Positions 1 to 6,962 of a DNA stretch of 8,953 nucleotides are shown one piece after another; the stretch's first letter is position 1; each line of letters opens with the position of its first letter. The notes beneath the pieces are model-generated. The model had not been told where the DNA came from, did no database searches, and saw only the letters and a program-made list of their open reading frames with translations. The DNA is from JAQVWU01 sp964628455 (GTDB lineage: Bacteria; Bacillota; Clostridia; Oscillospirales; CAG-272): contig CAZVPD010000148.1 in NCBI GenBank assembly GCA_964628455.1, forward strand, positions 1 through 8,953. The letters run 5' to 3'. Both the position numbers and the translations under genes were made by a program.

Positions 1-199
1 CGGCGGATAACGCGGGGTCGGTGACCGATCTCGAACCTGCAGCCATGTCTGTCAGCACTCCGTATTCATGCATCAGGTTCTGAACTGCGTTTTTATAACC
101 GTTTGTAATCGAATCACCTATCAGCATAATACGCGGAGCGGTCATATTCGGCGCGTCCTCCCACCACAGGTTGGCCCATTCATAAAATTCACGTATCAT
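1..199 (-). CDS. SGNH/GDSL-type hydrolase, N-terminal part only (cut by window edge)
   Basis: The visible 66 residues begin MIREFYEWANLWW and reach the SGNH block I motif GDSIT at residues 28-32, preceded by the hydrophobic strand RIMLI. Ser30 would be the nucleophile. A following GVLTDMAAGSRSV stretch fits the loop that usually carries the block II glycine. The family covers esterases and lipases, including carbohydrate O-acetylesterases. The remaining blocks, with the catalytic Asp/His, lie outside the window, so the substrate cannot be read. I chose the ATG at 199: GGAGG at 207-211 is 7 nt upstream of it, whereas the ATG at 205 is only 1 nt from GGAGG. There is no signal peptide, so it is probably cytoplasmic. 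It is divergent from the glycosidase-like operon starting at 431, which suggests a role in removing acyl groups from the same sugar substrate (inference). Confidence 0.85.
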   Translation of the reverse strand, partial: MIREFYEWANLWWEDAPNMTAPRIMLIGDSITNGYKNAVQNLMHEYGVLTDMAAGSRSVTDPALSA

Positions 200-206
200 C
201 GGCATG

Positions 207-211
207 CCTCC
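207..211 (-). promoter_or_regulatory. Shine-Dalgarno GGAGG deciding the start of the SGNH hydrolase
   Basis: On the minus strand GGAGG lies 1 nt before the ATG at 205 and 7 nt before the ATG at 199. Only the second spacing suits initiation, so the protein probably starts MIREF rather than MPMIREF. Confidence 0.7.
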
Positions 212-257
212 GTTGTTTGATATTTAAAATATACCCGGTTTTAAAACGAACCGTCTA

Positions 258-286
258 TTGACAATATAGTTTTATACCGTTATAAT
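258..286 (+). promoter_or_regulatory. Perfect-consensus sigma-70-type promoter for the beta-helix/barrel operon
   Basis: TTGACA at 258-263 and TATAAT at 281-286 are separated by exactly 17 bp, the ideal housekeeping-sigma layout. Transcription would start near 293, giving a leader of about 138 nt before the ATG at 431. A promoter this strong normally needs an operator or other control for a catabolic operon, and palindromes flank it on both sides. A second TATAAT at 292-297 lacks a matching -35 box. Confidence 0.85.
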
Positions 287-299
287 CATGATATAATCT

Positions 300-327
300 A
301 TTATAGCATATAAATGGATAATTTCAA
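300..327 (-). promoter_or_regulatory. Candidate opposing promoter for the SGNH hydrolase
   Basis: Read on the minus strand, TTGAAA (322-327) and TATAAT (300-305) are 16 bp apart. The predicted start is near 293, giving a leader of about 90 nt to the ATG at 199. The region is AT-rich, so a chance match is possible, but both hexamers are close to consensus and the position and direction suit the gene. Confidence 0.5.
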
Positions 328-342
328 CATAATTTATTTATA

Positions 343-366
343 TGCGATAATATTTGATGGATCGCA
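343..366. repeat. Inverted repeat TGCGAT-N12-ATCGCA in the operon leader
   Basis: Arms at 343-348 and 361-366 match perfectly around a 12-nt AT-rich centre. It lies about 50 nt downstream of the predicted transcription start at 293. It could be a dyad operator for a repressor or a weak leader hairpin. It is not followed by a U-run, so it is not an intrinsic terminator. The left arm also overlaps a weak extended -10 (TGC-GATAAT, 343-351), so a second promoter is possible. Confidence 0.4.
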
Positions 367-418
367 ATAAAATATATACTGTTCCGGAAGAGTCGTCCTG
401 ACGGTTCTGCCGGTGAAA

Positions 419-425
419 GTGAGGA
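419..425 (+). promoter_or_regulatory. Shine-Dalgarno GTGAGGA deciding the beta-helix start
   Basis: GAGGA ends 5 nt before ATG 431. The longer reading frame from GTG 413 would place this site inside the coding sequence and has no ribosome site of its own, so 431 is preferred. Confidence 0.65.
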
Positions 426-430
426 AAAAT

Positions 431-2389
431 ATGGGATACAACGGAATTTCCAAATTAACTGTGTCGGATACCGGCCAATTGCTGGGCGCGCTCTCTGATG
501 TTGCGGAGCTGCGTAAAAAAGGTGTTCTGCAGCCGTTTACCGTCGAACTTCGCGGAGGCGAATATTTTATCCCGGAAACCATTGTGATCACGGAGGATAT
601 TTCTGCCGTGACAATCGAATCACGCGGAGGCGAAGAAGCGGTTATTTCGGGCGGATGTCTGATTACGGGTTTCAAAGAGACCGTCTTTAACGGTGTCAGG
701 TGTTTCGGAGCATTTATTCCCGATGTGAAGAACGGCTTGTGGAATTTCACGGATCTGTATGTGGATGACCTTCGTGCCGACCTGACGCGTTATCCGGTTA
801 CAGGCGGATTACATAAAACGGACATCGAAAACAAAGGGGGACAGCTGTTTGACGGATCTTACTGGTTTACGGCAAAACCCGAAGACCTGAAAGGAATCTC
901 AAACATTGAAGACAGCATTGTCAGTTTCTGCCATTACTGGATTGACGAACATTCTCCGGTGAAAAGTTATGACCCCGAAAGCGGGAAACTGACGCTTGCA
1001 TATAAAACCCGGTTCAATATCACGGGGGATATCGAGTATTATCTCGAGAATATACCGCAGTATTTTACGGAACCGAATCAGTGGTATCTCGACCGGGCGG
1101 AAGGAATGATCTATTATATTCCGCGGTCGTCCGAACAGACCCCGGACAATATCGCCGTTCATGCCCCTGTCGTTTCGAAGCTTTTTGAGATCAAAGGGGA
1201 TTACGAAAACGGACGCCGTGTTGAAAACCTGCGTTTCCGCAATCTGAAATTCGCCTATACCCGCGGAGATTATGCGAGCGGATCAGGCGTCCACGGAGAA
1301 AAAGACGGTATACCGTATGCGTCGGACGCTCAGGCTGTATCCAATGCCGATGGTTCTGTTTCGTTTGAAGGGGCGCACTGCTGTTCTGTTGAAGGGTGCC
1401 GCATGCAAAACTTCGGCGTTCATGGCTTTGTCATCAGAGAGGGATGCGACGGCATCCGCATTGAAAATACGCAAATATACGACGGCGGTGCAGGCGGTGT
1501 TAAATTGGCGGGTTCTCCTTCGGGCGGTTCGCCGAAAGGCCGAACTCACGGCAATAAAATTTCGGGCAATACAATCAGCCACTGCGGAAGACGGTATCTT
1601 TCCGCCTGCGGGATTCTGATTATGCATTCCTATGAAAACGAAATATCACACAATGAAATATCGGATCTGCTTTATACGGGTATTTCATGCGGCTGGGTCT
1701 GGGGTTACACGCCGAGTGTTACGCGCGACAATCTGATCACAAAGAATCATATTTTTAACCTCGGTCAGGGATTGCTCTCGGATATGGGCGGAGTTTATCT
1801 GCTGGGCCTGCAGCCCGGAACCGTGGTATCGGGTAATCTGATACATGATATCAAAAGCCGCGAATACGGCGGGTGGGCGCTTTACACCGACGAGGGTTCA
1901 AGTTATATCACACTCGAGAACAATATCTGTTATAATACGTCGGACAACAGTTATCATCAGCACTACGGCAGCATGAATACCGTCCGCAACAATATATTCG
2001 CCTTTTCGGGAGGCGAAATGATCCGTGTAAGCCGTACCGAAGAACATTTATCGATCATTTTCGAAAATAATATCATTTATACCGCCGGTTCGCCGGTTTA
2101 CGGGCTCAGTGAAACGCATATCAAAGACGGACGCGTCGCATCCGAAAACAATATTGTTTTTTCGGAGTCCGAACCGGATCCCGTTTTCAACAACGGATGG
2201 GGCGAAGGAAAACTCACACTCGAAAAGATGCAGTCGTTCGGAATGGAGAAAGGGACAGTCATTGCGGACCCGCTCTTCAAAGATGCGGCTAACCGCGACT
2301 TTACTCTGAACAGCAATTCTCCGGCGCTGAAAATGGGATTTAAACCTATTACGGCTTCGGACATCGGACCGAAAAAATTATCCCGATAA
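431..2389 (+). CDS. Intracellular right-handed parallel beta-helix protein, GH141-like glycosidase candidate
   Basis: The 652-residue protein has no signal peptide. Residues about 1-90 include the cap typical of these proteins (RGGEYFI, then ISGG). WYLDRAEGMIYYIP (from W218) is a signature of the glycosidase-type beta-helix group. From about residue 264 to 600, Asn-rich turns recur (NKISGNTI, NEISHNEI, NLITKNHI, VVSGNLI, TLENNI, VRNNI, FENNI), forming the solenoid. Conserved acidic patches SDMGGVYLLG (D451) and WALYTDEGSS (D487/E488), plus HYG at 511-513, are the likely active-site region. In the GH141 family (known fucosidase and xylanase members) two acidic residues in equivalent coils are thought to act; the match here is inferred. 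I chose ATG 431 because GTGAGGA (419-425) lies 5 nt upstream; the GTG at 413 has no such site. The next gene begins 31 nt downstream in the same operon. Exact substrate unknown; pectin-, fucose- or mucin-related roles are all possible. Confidence 0.85.
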   Translation: MGYNGISKLTVSDTGQLLGALSDVAELRKKGVLQPFTVELRGGEYFIPETIVITEDISAVTIESRGGEEAVISGGCLITGFKETVFNGVRCFGAFIPDVKNGLWNFTDLYVDDLRADLTRYPVTGGLHKTDIENKGGQLFDGSYWFTAKPEDLKGISNIEDSIVSFCHYWIDEHSPVKSYDPESGKLTLAYKTRFNITGDIEYYLENIPQYFTEPNQWYLDRAEGMIYYIPRSSEQTPDNIAVHAPVVSKLFEIKGDYENGRRVENLRFRNLKFAYTRGDYASGSGVHGEKDGIPYASDAQAVSNADGSVSFEGAHCCSVEGCRMQNFGVHGFVIREGCDGIRIENTQIYDGGAGGVKLAGSPSGGSPKGRTHGNKISGNTISHCGRRYLSACGILIMHSYENEISHNEISDLLYTGISCGWVWGYTPSVTRDNLITKNHIFNLGQGLLSDMGGVYLLGLQPGTVVSGNLIHDIKSREYGGWALYTDEGSSYITLENNICYNTSDNSYHQHYGSMNTVRNNIFAFSGGEMIRVSRTEEHLSIIFENNIIYTAGSPVYGLSETHIKDGRVASENNIVFSESEPDPVFNNGWGEGKLTLEKMQSFGMEKGTVIADPLFKDAANRDFTLNSNSPALKMGFKPITASDIGPKKLSR

Positions 2390-2420
2390 CAGGATAACGG
2401 AATCAGAAAGGGTAGATGAT

Positions 2421-4280
2421 ATGTATAATATAGTTTGCGGTAGCGGTAATATTCGGATTTCACCCGAAGAACTTTTATTTTCTTTTCATATGCCGAACGC
2501 GGTATGGCGCTGGAAAACAAAACCATGTATCGTGCTGAATAACGGCAGAACATTGGAGTTTACAAAAACAAAATGCGTTTCCGCATATCGCCGCACCGGA
2601 GTTGCCGACGGAGTAACTGCCGAATACAGCGGTTTTACGGATAATGAAGGACTTGTTTATGACATAAAAGCTTATACATTTATATGGGTAAACAAGTCGG
2701 TGGATGAAGTGAATTTCGAGGTTCGTGTTGAAGGTGATCTGCCGGGGCAGATCAGATCGGTTTTTTATCCTGCCGGTATGGAACAGGATGCGCAAAAAGG
2801 TCACGGATATACCGTGTTGCCCCGGATGCAGGGTACCCTGGTTCCCGCCGGAACAGAAATTCGTATTGCCGACGGGCGAATACAGGAACGCGACGGATAT
2901 ATGTCCTTTTTCGGTCAGGTACGCGATGATTCGGGTTATATTGCGATTTATGATACGCCTTATGATGCGCATTATTCATTCGAAAAAGATGTGGTTTCTC
3001 CCTATTTTATAACATCTCTCGGAACCGTGGGATATAAGCGGCGAATGATTTATACTTTTTACGAAAAATGCGATTATAATACATTTGCAAAAAATTACAG
3101 GTCCTATATCAGATACAAAGGTCAGCTGATAACGCTTGAACAGAAAATCGCCAAAAATCCCGCTGTAGCCCGATTGATCGGAACACCTGTCGTACACGAA
3201 GGAATTGCCGTCCATATCAATGAAAAATCGGATTATTACACGCCCGGACAACCGGAAAAGAACGATTATTATACATCGTTCGAAACCCGCGCGGCGGAAC
3301 TTCGTCAGCTCAAAAAACGCGGCGTCGAAAAAGCATACCTGCATCTGGACGGATGGGGAAAAAAGGGATATGATAATGTTCATCCCGATGTCTTTCCTCC
3401 CCATGAAGCTGCGGGCGGGGCGGACGGCATGCGCATGCTTTCCGATACCTGCCGTGAACTCGGATATGCCTTCGGTATACATGATCAGTACCGCGATTAC
3501 TATTACGACGGTGAGAGCTTTGATCTTGCAAATGCGATTGAAAATCTGGATGGATCTCATCCGTATTGTTCTGTCTGGTACGGCGGTCCGCACAGTTATC
3601 TCTGCGCTATGCTTGCGCCCTATTATGTACGGCGGAATTATGATGAGTTCGAACGGCTTGGAATAAAGATCGAAGGATCATATCTCGACGTTTTTTCGGT
3701 CGTCGGTCTTGATGAATGTCTTTCGGCGGACCACCCGATGACGCGCGAACAATGCGCTGCCGCTCGGTGTGAATGCCTTGATATCCTGACCGCCAAGGGA
3801 ATTATCCCGTCTTCCGAAGAAACGATCGATTCGGTGGTCCCGTCACTTGTCTTATGCCACCATTCTCCTTATTTTACAAGCAACCTCGGAGCGCCCGACG
3901 CCGAACCTGTCGGTATTCCGATTCCGCTTTTCAACCTTGTTTACCATGACTGTATTGTCATTCCGTGGTTCGGCGCAAAAGGCCGAAAAGGAGGGTGGGG
4001 GATACCCGGCTGCGACAGCGCATATCTGCATGCGCTGCTCAACGGCGGTACGATTTATTATTCCGTCCATGCTTCCGAATCGGATATTGAATTCGGAAAA
4101 ACAGCCCTTTCCCTTCACGGCAGAGTCGCCGCTCAGGAACTTGTAAGCCACGAATTTATCGGTGAAGGAACGCGCCGCCAGAAAACTGTTTTTGCGGACG
4201 GGACCGCTGTAACAGTGGATTTCGATAGCCTCGAGTGGGCAATCACAATAGACGGCGTAACGACAACAGGGAAGGCCTGA
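2421..4280 (+). CDS. GH129/GH101-like (beta/alpha)8 glycosidase, DUF5696-like; candidate intracellular alpha-N-acetylgalactosaminidase
   Basis: This 619-residue protein lacks a signal peptide. Residues 1 to about 260 are strand-rich and look like an N-terminal beta-sandwich (includes GHGYTVLPRMQG). The barrel follows: AYLHLDGWG (H308, D310, W312), then GIHDQYRDYY (H354, D355, R358, D359), GSYLDVF with D423, and IIPSSEET with E466/E467. A short strand-rich tail (about 570-619) closes it. GH101 and GH129 are retaining families with an Asp nucleophile on a YxDV-type strand and a Glu acid/base some 40 residues on. D423 and E466 fit that layout, and the length suits intracellular GH129 enzymes that release GalNAc from Ser/Thr. 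The activity is inferred, not proven; DUF5696-like would be the conservative name. The start has AAAGGG at 2407-2412, 8 nt upstream. It is the second gene of the operon. Confidence 0.8.
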   Translation: MYNIVCGSGNIRISPEELLFSFHMPNAVWRWKTKPCIVLNNGRTLEFTKTKCVSAYRRTGVADGVTAEYSGFTDNEGLVYDIKAYTFIWVNKSVDEVNFEVRVEGDLPGQIRSVFYPAGMEQDAQKGHGYTVLPRMQGTLVPAGTEIRIADGRIQERDGYMSFFGQVRDDSGYIAIYDTPYDAHYSFEKDVVSPYFITSLGTVGYKRRMIYTFYEKCDYNTFAKNYRSYIRYKGQLITLEQKIAKNPAVARLIGTPVVHEGIAVHINEKSDYYTPGQPEKNDYYTSFETRAAELRQLKKRGVEKAYLHLDGWGKKGYDNVHPDVFPPHEAAGGADGMRMLSDTCRELGYAFGIHDQYRDYYYDGESFDLANAIENLDGSHPYCSVWYGGPHSYLCAMLAPYYVRRNYDEFERLGIKIEGSYLDVFSVVGLDECLSADHPMTREQCAAARCECLDILTAKGIIPSSEETIDSVVPSLVLCHHSPYFTSNLGAPDAEPVGIPIPLFNLVYHDCIVIPWFGAKGRKGGWGIPGCDSAYLHALLNGGTIYYSVHASESDIEFGKTALSLHGRVAAQELVSHEFIGEGTRRQKTVFADGTAVTVDFDSLEWAITIDGVTTTGKA

Positions 4281-4283
4281 TAA

Positions 4284-4308
4284 AAGAAGCGTGTCCGGCA
4301 CGCCTCTT
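4284..4308. terminator. Hairpin terminator between convergent barrel and ACT genes
   Basis: The core stem GCGTG (4289-4293)/CACGC (4299-4303) encloses a 5-nt loop. After one A/C mismatch the stem extends by AAGA/TCTT (4284-4287 with 4305-4308). Read on the minus strand it is followed by a T-rich tract (TTATC, adjoining TCTT), so it best serves the ACT gene, whose stop overlaps it by one base. On the plus strand no U-run follows, so it may only protect or weakly end the operon transcript. Confidence 0.65.
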
Positions 4309-4691
4309 CAGACTTCATAATTGCTTTTATCGATTTTATATCCTTTTGCGGCAAGCACATCAAGCGCTTTGACGAATGCTTTTTCTTTTACGAAGATATA
4401 ATCCGTATTGAATGTGGAAACAGCGAATATTCCGATCCCTTCATCCGCAAGCGGAGTCAGGATACCCGAAAGAATGCCTGTCAGAGCGAAGTCTATGATC
4501 CCTTCGATATAAAAACCTTGCCAGCCGTCTTCCCGGTCTGTCGCATTTTCGGGAACGGAAGTGGTCAGACAGACAAGCGAAAGCTCATCCGTTGTCTGAG
4601 CCATGAAAAAGTATGGGTCGTGGAGTTTTATTTTCGTTATATCCGGAATTTTACAGACAGAAAAACGTTGTTTCAACACTTTGAGCTTCAT
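4308..4691 (-). CDS. Small ACT-domain protein (ACT_7-like)
   Basis: The 127-residue protein MKLKVLKQRFSVCKIP... has the typical stand-alone ACT-domain ending: DEGIGIFAVSTFNTDYIFV followed by a helix (EKAFVKALDVLAAKGY). The N-terminal half (RFSVCKIP, FFMAQTTDELSLVCL) fits the companion ACT-like fold that makes a tandem pair. ACT domains bind amino acids or other small ligands and sense metabolism, but no catalytic domain is attached, so the ligand and partner are unknown. I chose the ATG at 4691 because AGGAG (4697-4701) is 5 nt upstream on the minus strand. The frame is open further upstream to 4790, but that would overlap the start of the divergent tRNA nucleotidyltransferase and lacks a good ribosome site. 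It is a single-gene unit ending in the hairpin at 4284-4308. Confidence 0.85.
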   Translation of the reverse strand: MKLKVLKQRFSVCKIPDITKIKLHDPYFFMAQTTDELSLVCLTTSVPENATDREDGWQGFYIEGIIDFALTGILSGILTPLADEGIGIFAVSTFNTDYIFVKEKAFVKALDVLAAKGYKIDKSNYEV

Positions 4692-4778
4692 AGATTCTCC
4701 TGATACATGTTTATTCTGATCGATTACAGCGGAAAATGCAGACCGGATGGCAGCGGGTACTTTGATGAGGTTGATTGA

Positions 4779-5999
4779 ATGGCCGAACATATTATGATTC
4801 CGGAATATGTGGATGAAATAATCGAAAGAATCGAGGCGTGCGGTTATAGAGGATATATAGTCGGCGGCTGCGTCCGTGATTCACTGATGGGTGTATCCCC
4901 GGGTGATTATGATATAACCGTAAATTCAATGCCCGATGAAACCGAAGCATGCCTTGAGGGTTATAAAATCATCCGCACGGGTCAAAGATACGGAACGCTG
5001 ACGGTTTTTTCCGGAAACGGTCAGGTAGAAATAACAACCCACCGTCTGGACGGGGAATACAGCGATAACCGTCATCCGGATCATGTCATGTATACGCGAA
5101 AACTGGAAGACGACCTCAACAGACGTGATTTTACAGTAAATGCCATGGCATACAGCAGAAGGACCGGAATTATCGATATGCATTCGGGTGTCCGGCATAT
5201 AAAAGAAAAAATAATAACCTGTGTCGGAAACAGCGATCTGAGATTCCGTGAAGACGGACTGAGGATCCTGCGTGCTCTGCGGTTTTCCGGTGTTTTATGT
5301 TTCGGAATATCCGAAGAAACAGATGCAGCGCTCCGCCGCAACAGAAAGATACTCGCCGGTATATCTGCGGAAAGGATCTGCTCGGAACTCAAAAAACTTA
5401 TATGCGGCAGGGATGCCGGACGTGTTTTATTGTCTTTTCCGGAAGTTTTCGGAGAAATAATCCCGGAAATATCGCGGATGGACATGGTTCGGACCGCGGA
5501 TATATACAGACATGCCGGACCGGATTTGTATATCCGCCTTGCTGTATTTTTTTCATTTGCGGAGAACATAAAAGAATGCGAATATATGTTGCGCAGACTG
5601 AAAGCGGATATAAGAACAATTCATACCGTCTGCGAATTGCTGGAAGGTCTTAAGGATGAATTCGGCGCGGACGAAAAAAAGATCAAGCTTTTACTGGGTA
5701 AAATATCAGCGGAAAGGGTCGGGCAGATCATCAAACTACGCCGGACAGTCTTTTTTGACGATTTGTCTGTGATTAGGGATCTGAAGTCGGCTGAAAGACT
5801 GTTGAATAGAATAATATCCGAAAACGCATGTGTGTCGCTGAAAACTCTTGCGGTCAGCGGTTCCGACCTTATAAAACTGGGACTGCGGGAAGGACCTGAT
5901 ATCGGCCGGATACTGGACCAACTTCTCGGGCTGGTCATCGAGAGCAAGGCGGAAAACGAAAAAGAAAAACTTCTGGCTGTGATACCGTTCCTGAAATGA
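4779..5999 (+). CDS. cca: Class II tRNA nucleotidyltransferase (CCA-adding enzyme family)
   Basis: It adds CCA, or C or A residues, to tRNA 3' ends in the cytoplasm without a nucleic-acid template. The class II motifs appear in order: VGGCVRD (28-34), metal-binding D43 and D45 in DYDITV, RRDFTVNAMAY (115-125), the nucleotide-templating EDxxR as EDGLR (158-162) within RFREDGLRILRALRF, and ISAERICSELKKL (195-206). The length, 406 residues, matches short bacterial CCA enzymes. At 235-260, where many relatives carry an HD domain, only a shrunken remnant-like stretch is seen (DIYRHAGPDLYIRLAVFFSF), without the HD pair. The C-terminal helices should bind tRNA. The start has GATGAGG ending 8 nt upstream. 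Whether it is a full CCA-adding or a CC- or A-adding enzyme cannot be told from sequence alone. It is probably co-transcribed with the ABC genes 48 nt downstream. Confidence 0.92.
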   Translation: MAEHIMIPEYVDEIIERIEACGYRGYIVGGCVRDSLMGVSPGDYDITVNSMPDETEACLEGYKIIRTGQRYGTLTVFSGNGQVEITTHRLDGEYSDNRHPDHVMYTRKLEDDLNRRDFTVNAMAYSRRTGIIDMHSGVRHIKEKIITCVGNSDLRFREDGLRILRALRFSGVLCFGISEETDAALRRNRKILAGISAERICSELKKLICGRDAGRVLLSFPEVFGEIIPEISRMDMVRTADIYRHAGPDLYIRLAVFFSFAENIKECEYMLRRLKADIRTIHTVCELLEGLKDEFGADEKKIKLLLGKISAERVGQIIKLRRTVFFDDLSVIRDLKSAERLLNRIISENACVSLKTLAVSGSDLIKLGLREGPDIGRILDQLLGLVIESKAENEKEKLLAVIPFLK

Positions 6000-6047
6000 C
6001 AAACAGTTGACCGTCATATTACCGATATGTAAATATAAAGGATTTAT

Positions 6048-6962
6048 ATGAATAAAATGATCGAAGTGAATGGTCTGCATAAATCATACGGCCATATTCA
6101 TGCTGTTCGGGGAATAGATTTCTATGTGGAAGAAGGAAAAATATTCGCATTCCTGGGTCCGAACGGAGCCGGCAAGTCGACAACGATCGATATTATCTGC
6201 ACGTTTTTGAAGCCTGACAGCGGAAGTGTGACGGTCGGCGGACATAAGCTCGGGGAGGATGATAATGCGATCAGAAACATCATCGGAGCGGTTTTTCAGG
6301 ACGGGCTTCTCGATAATCTTCTGACGGTAGGTGAAAATCTTAAAATCCGGGGCGGGTTTTATGGCCTGAAAGGCAGAAAATTGAATGAAGCCGTTATCGA
6401 AACCGCAAAAATAACCGGTATTTCCGATATCATGAAGCGTCCTTACGGTACATTGTCCGGCGGGCAAAGACGCCGCTGTGACATTGCTAGGGCGCTTGTC
6501 AATACACCCAGGATATTGTTTTTGGATGAGCCGACAACCGGACTCGATCCTCAGACAAGAAAAAGCGTTTGGGAAACCATCACGGGACTGCAGAAAAAAA
6601 ACAATATGACTGTTTTTTTAACCACACATTACATGGAAGAAGCCGCAGCCGCCGATTATGTCATCGTGATCGATGACGGCAAAATTGCCGCAAAGGGAAC
6701 TCCGCCGGCATTGAAAGATAAGTATTCTTCGGATAAACTCATACTCGTCTGTACGGATATAAATATGGTTACCTCTGTGCTTGAAAGAGAGAAAGCGGAT
6801 TATACGGCGGTTGCCAATCAGATTGCGGTAAAAATATCCGGTTCAATGGATGCGCTGCCTTTTATCGAAAAATGCAGACCGTTTATTACCGGTTTCGAAG
6901 TATTGAGCGGTACTATGGATGATGCTTTTATTGCCATCACCGGAAAGGAAATTCGCGGATGA
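6048..6962 (+). CDS. ABC transporter ATP-binding protein, DrrA/CcmA-like exporter subunit
   Basis: The 304-residue protein hydrolyses ATP to power an ABC-2 exporter at the inner face of the membrane. All core motifs are intact: Walker A GPNGAGKST (37-45), Q-loop Q84, signature LSGGQ (136-140), Walker B ILFLDE (156-161) with D-loop GLDP, and H-loop H194. After about residue 215 a small C-terminal domain of roughly 90 residues follows (DKLILVCTD..., ending EIRG), as in the drug and NatA-like exporters. AAAGGA at 6037-6042 is 5 nt from the ATG. The stop overlaps the permease start as ATGA, which points to translational coupling. No convincing own promoter is visible in the 48 nt after the tRNA nucleotidyltransferase gene. 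The exported substrate (drug, lipid, ion or peptide) cannot be inferred. Confidence 0.93.
   Translation: MNKMIEVNGLHKSYGHIHAVRGIDFYVEEGKIFAFLGPNGAGKSTTIDIICTFLKPDSGSVTVGGHKLGEDDNAIRNIIGAVFQDGLLDNLLTVGENLKIRGGFYGLKGRKLNEAVIETAKITGISDIMKRPYGTLSGGQRRRCDIARALVNTPRILFLDEPTTGLDPQTRKSVWETITGLQKKNNMTVFLTTHYMEEAAAADYVIVIDDGKIAAKGTPPALKDKYSSDKLILVCTDINMVTSVLEREKADYTAVANQIAVKISGSMDALPFIEKCRPFITGFEVLSGTMDDAFIAITGKEIRG

Larger units (their letters stand above)
206..430. other. Divergent AT-rich intergenic regulatory region
   Basis: This gene-free stretch separates the leftward SGNH hydrolase from the rightward beta-helix gene. It holds a consensus promoter on the plus strand, an opposing promoter on the minus strand, the palindrome GTTTTAAAAC at 238-247, an imperfect flanking repeat CGGTT (236-240)/AACCG (249-253), and the inverted repeat TGCGAT/ATCGCA in the leader of the plus-strand transcript. 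I saw no small gene in it. Confidence 0.8.

Noticed and set aside
413..430. GTG at 413 as start of the beta-helix protein
   Set aside because: It has no ribosome site of its own and would bury the good GTGAGGA site that serves ATG 431.
551..634. Direct 12-nt repeat CGCGGAGGCGAA (551-562 and 623-634)
   Set aside because: Both copies encode the RGGE turn of the beta-helix cap; protein repetition explains it.
2976..3593. Long open frame on the minus strand opposite the barrel gene
   Set aside because: It overlaps a well-supported gene with clear domain motifs, and its own translation looks like no protein family.
6007..6035. TTGACC-N17-TAAATA as a promoter for the ABC genes
   Set aside because: The -10 box is poor and the predicted start (about 6042) would fall within the ribosome site AAAGGA, leaving it untranscribed.
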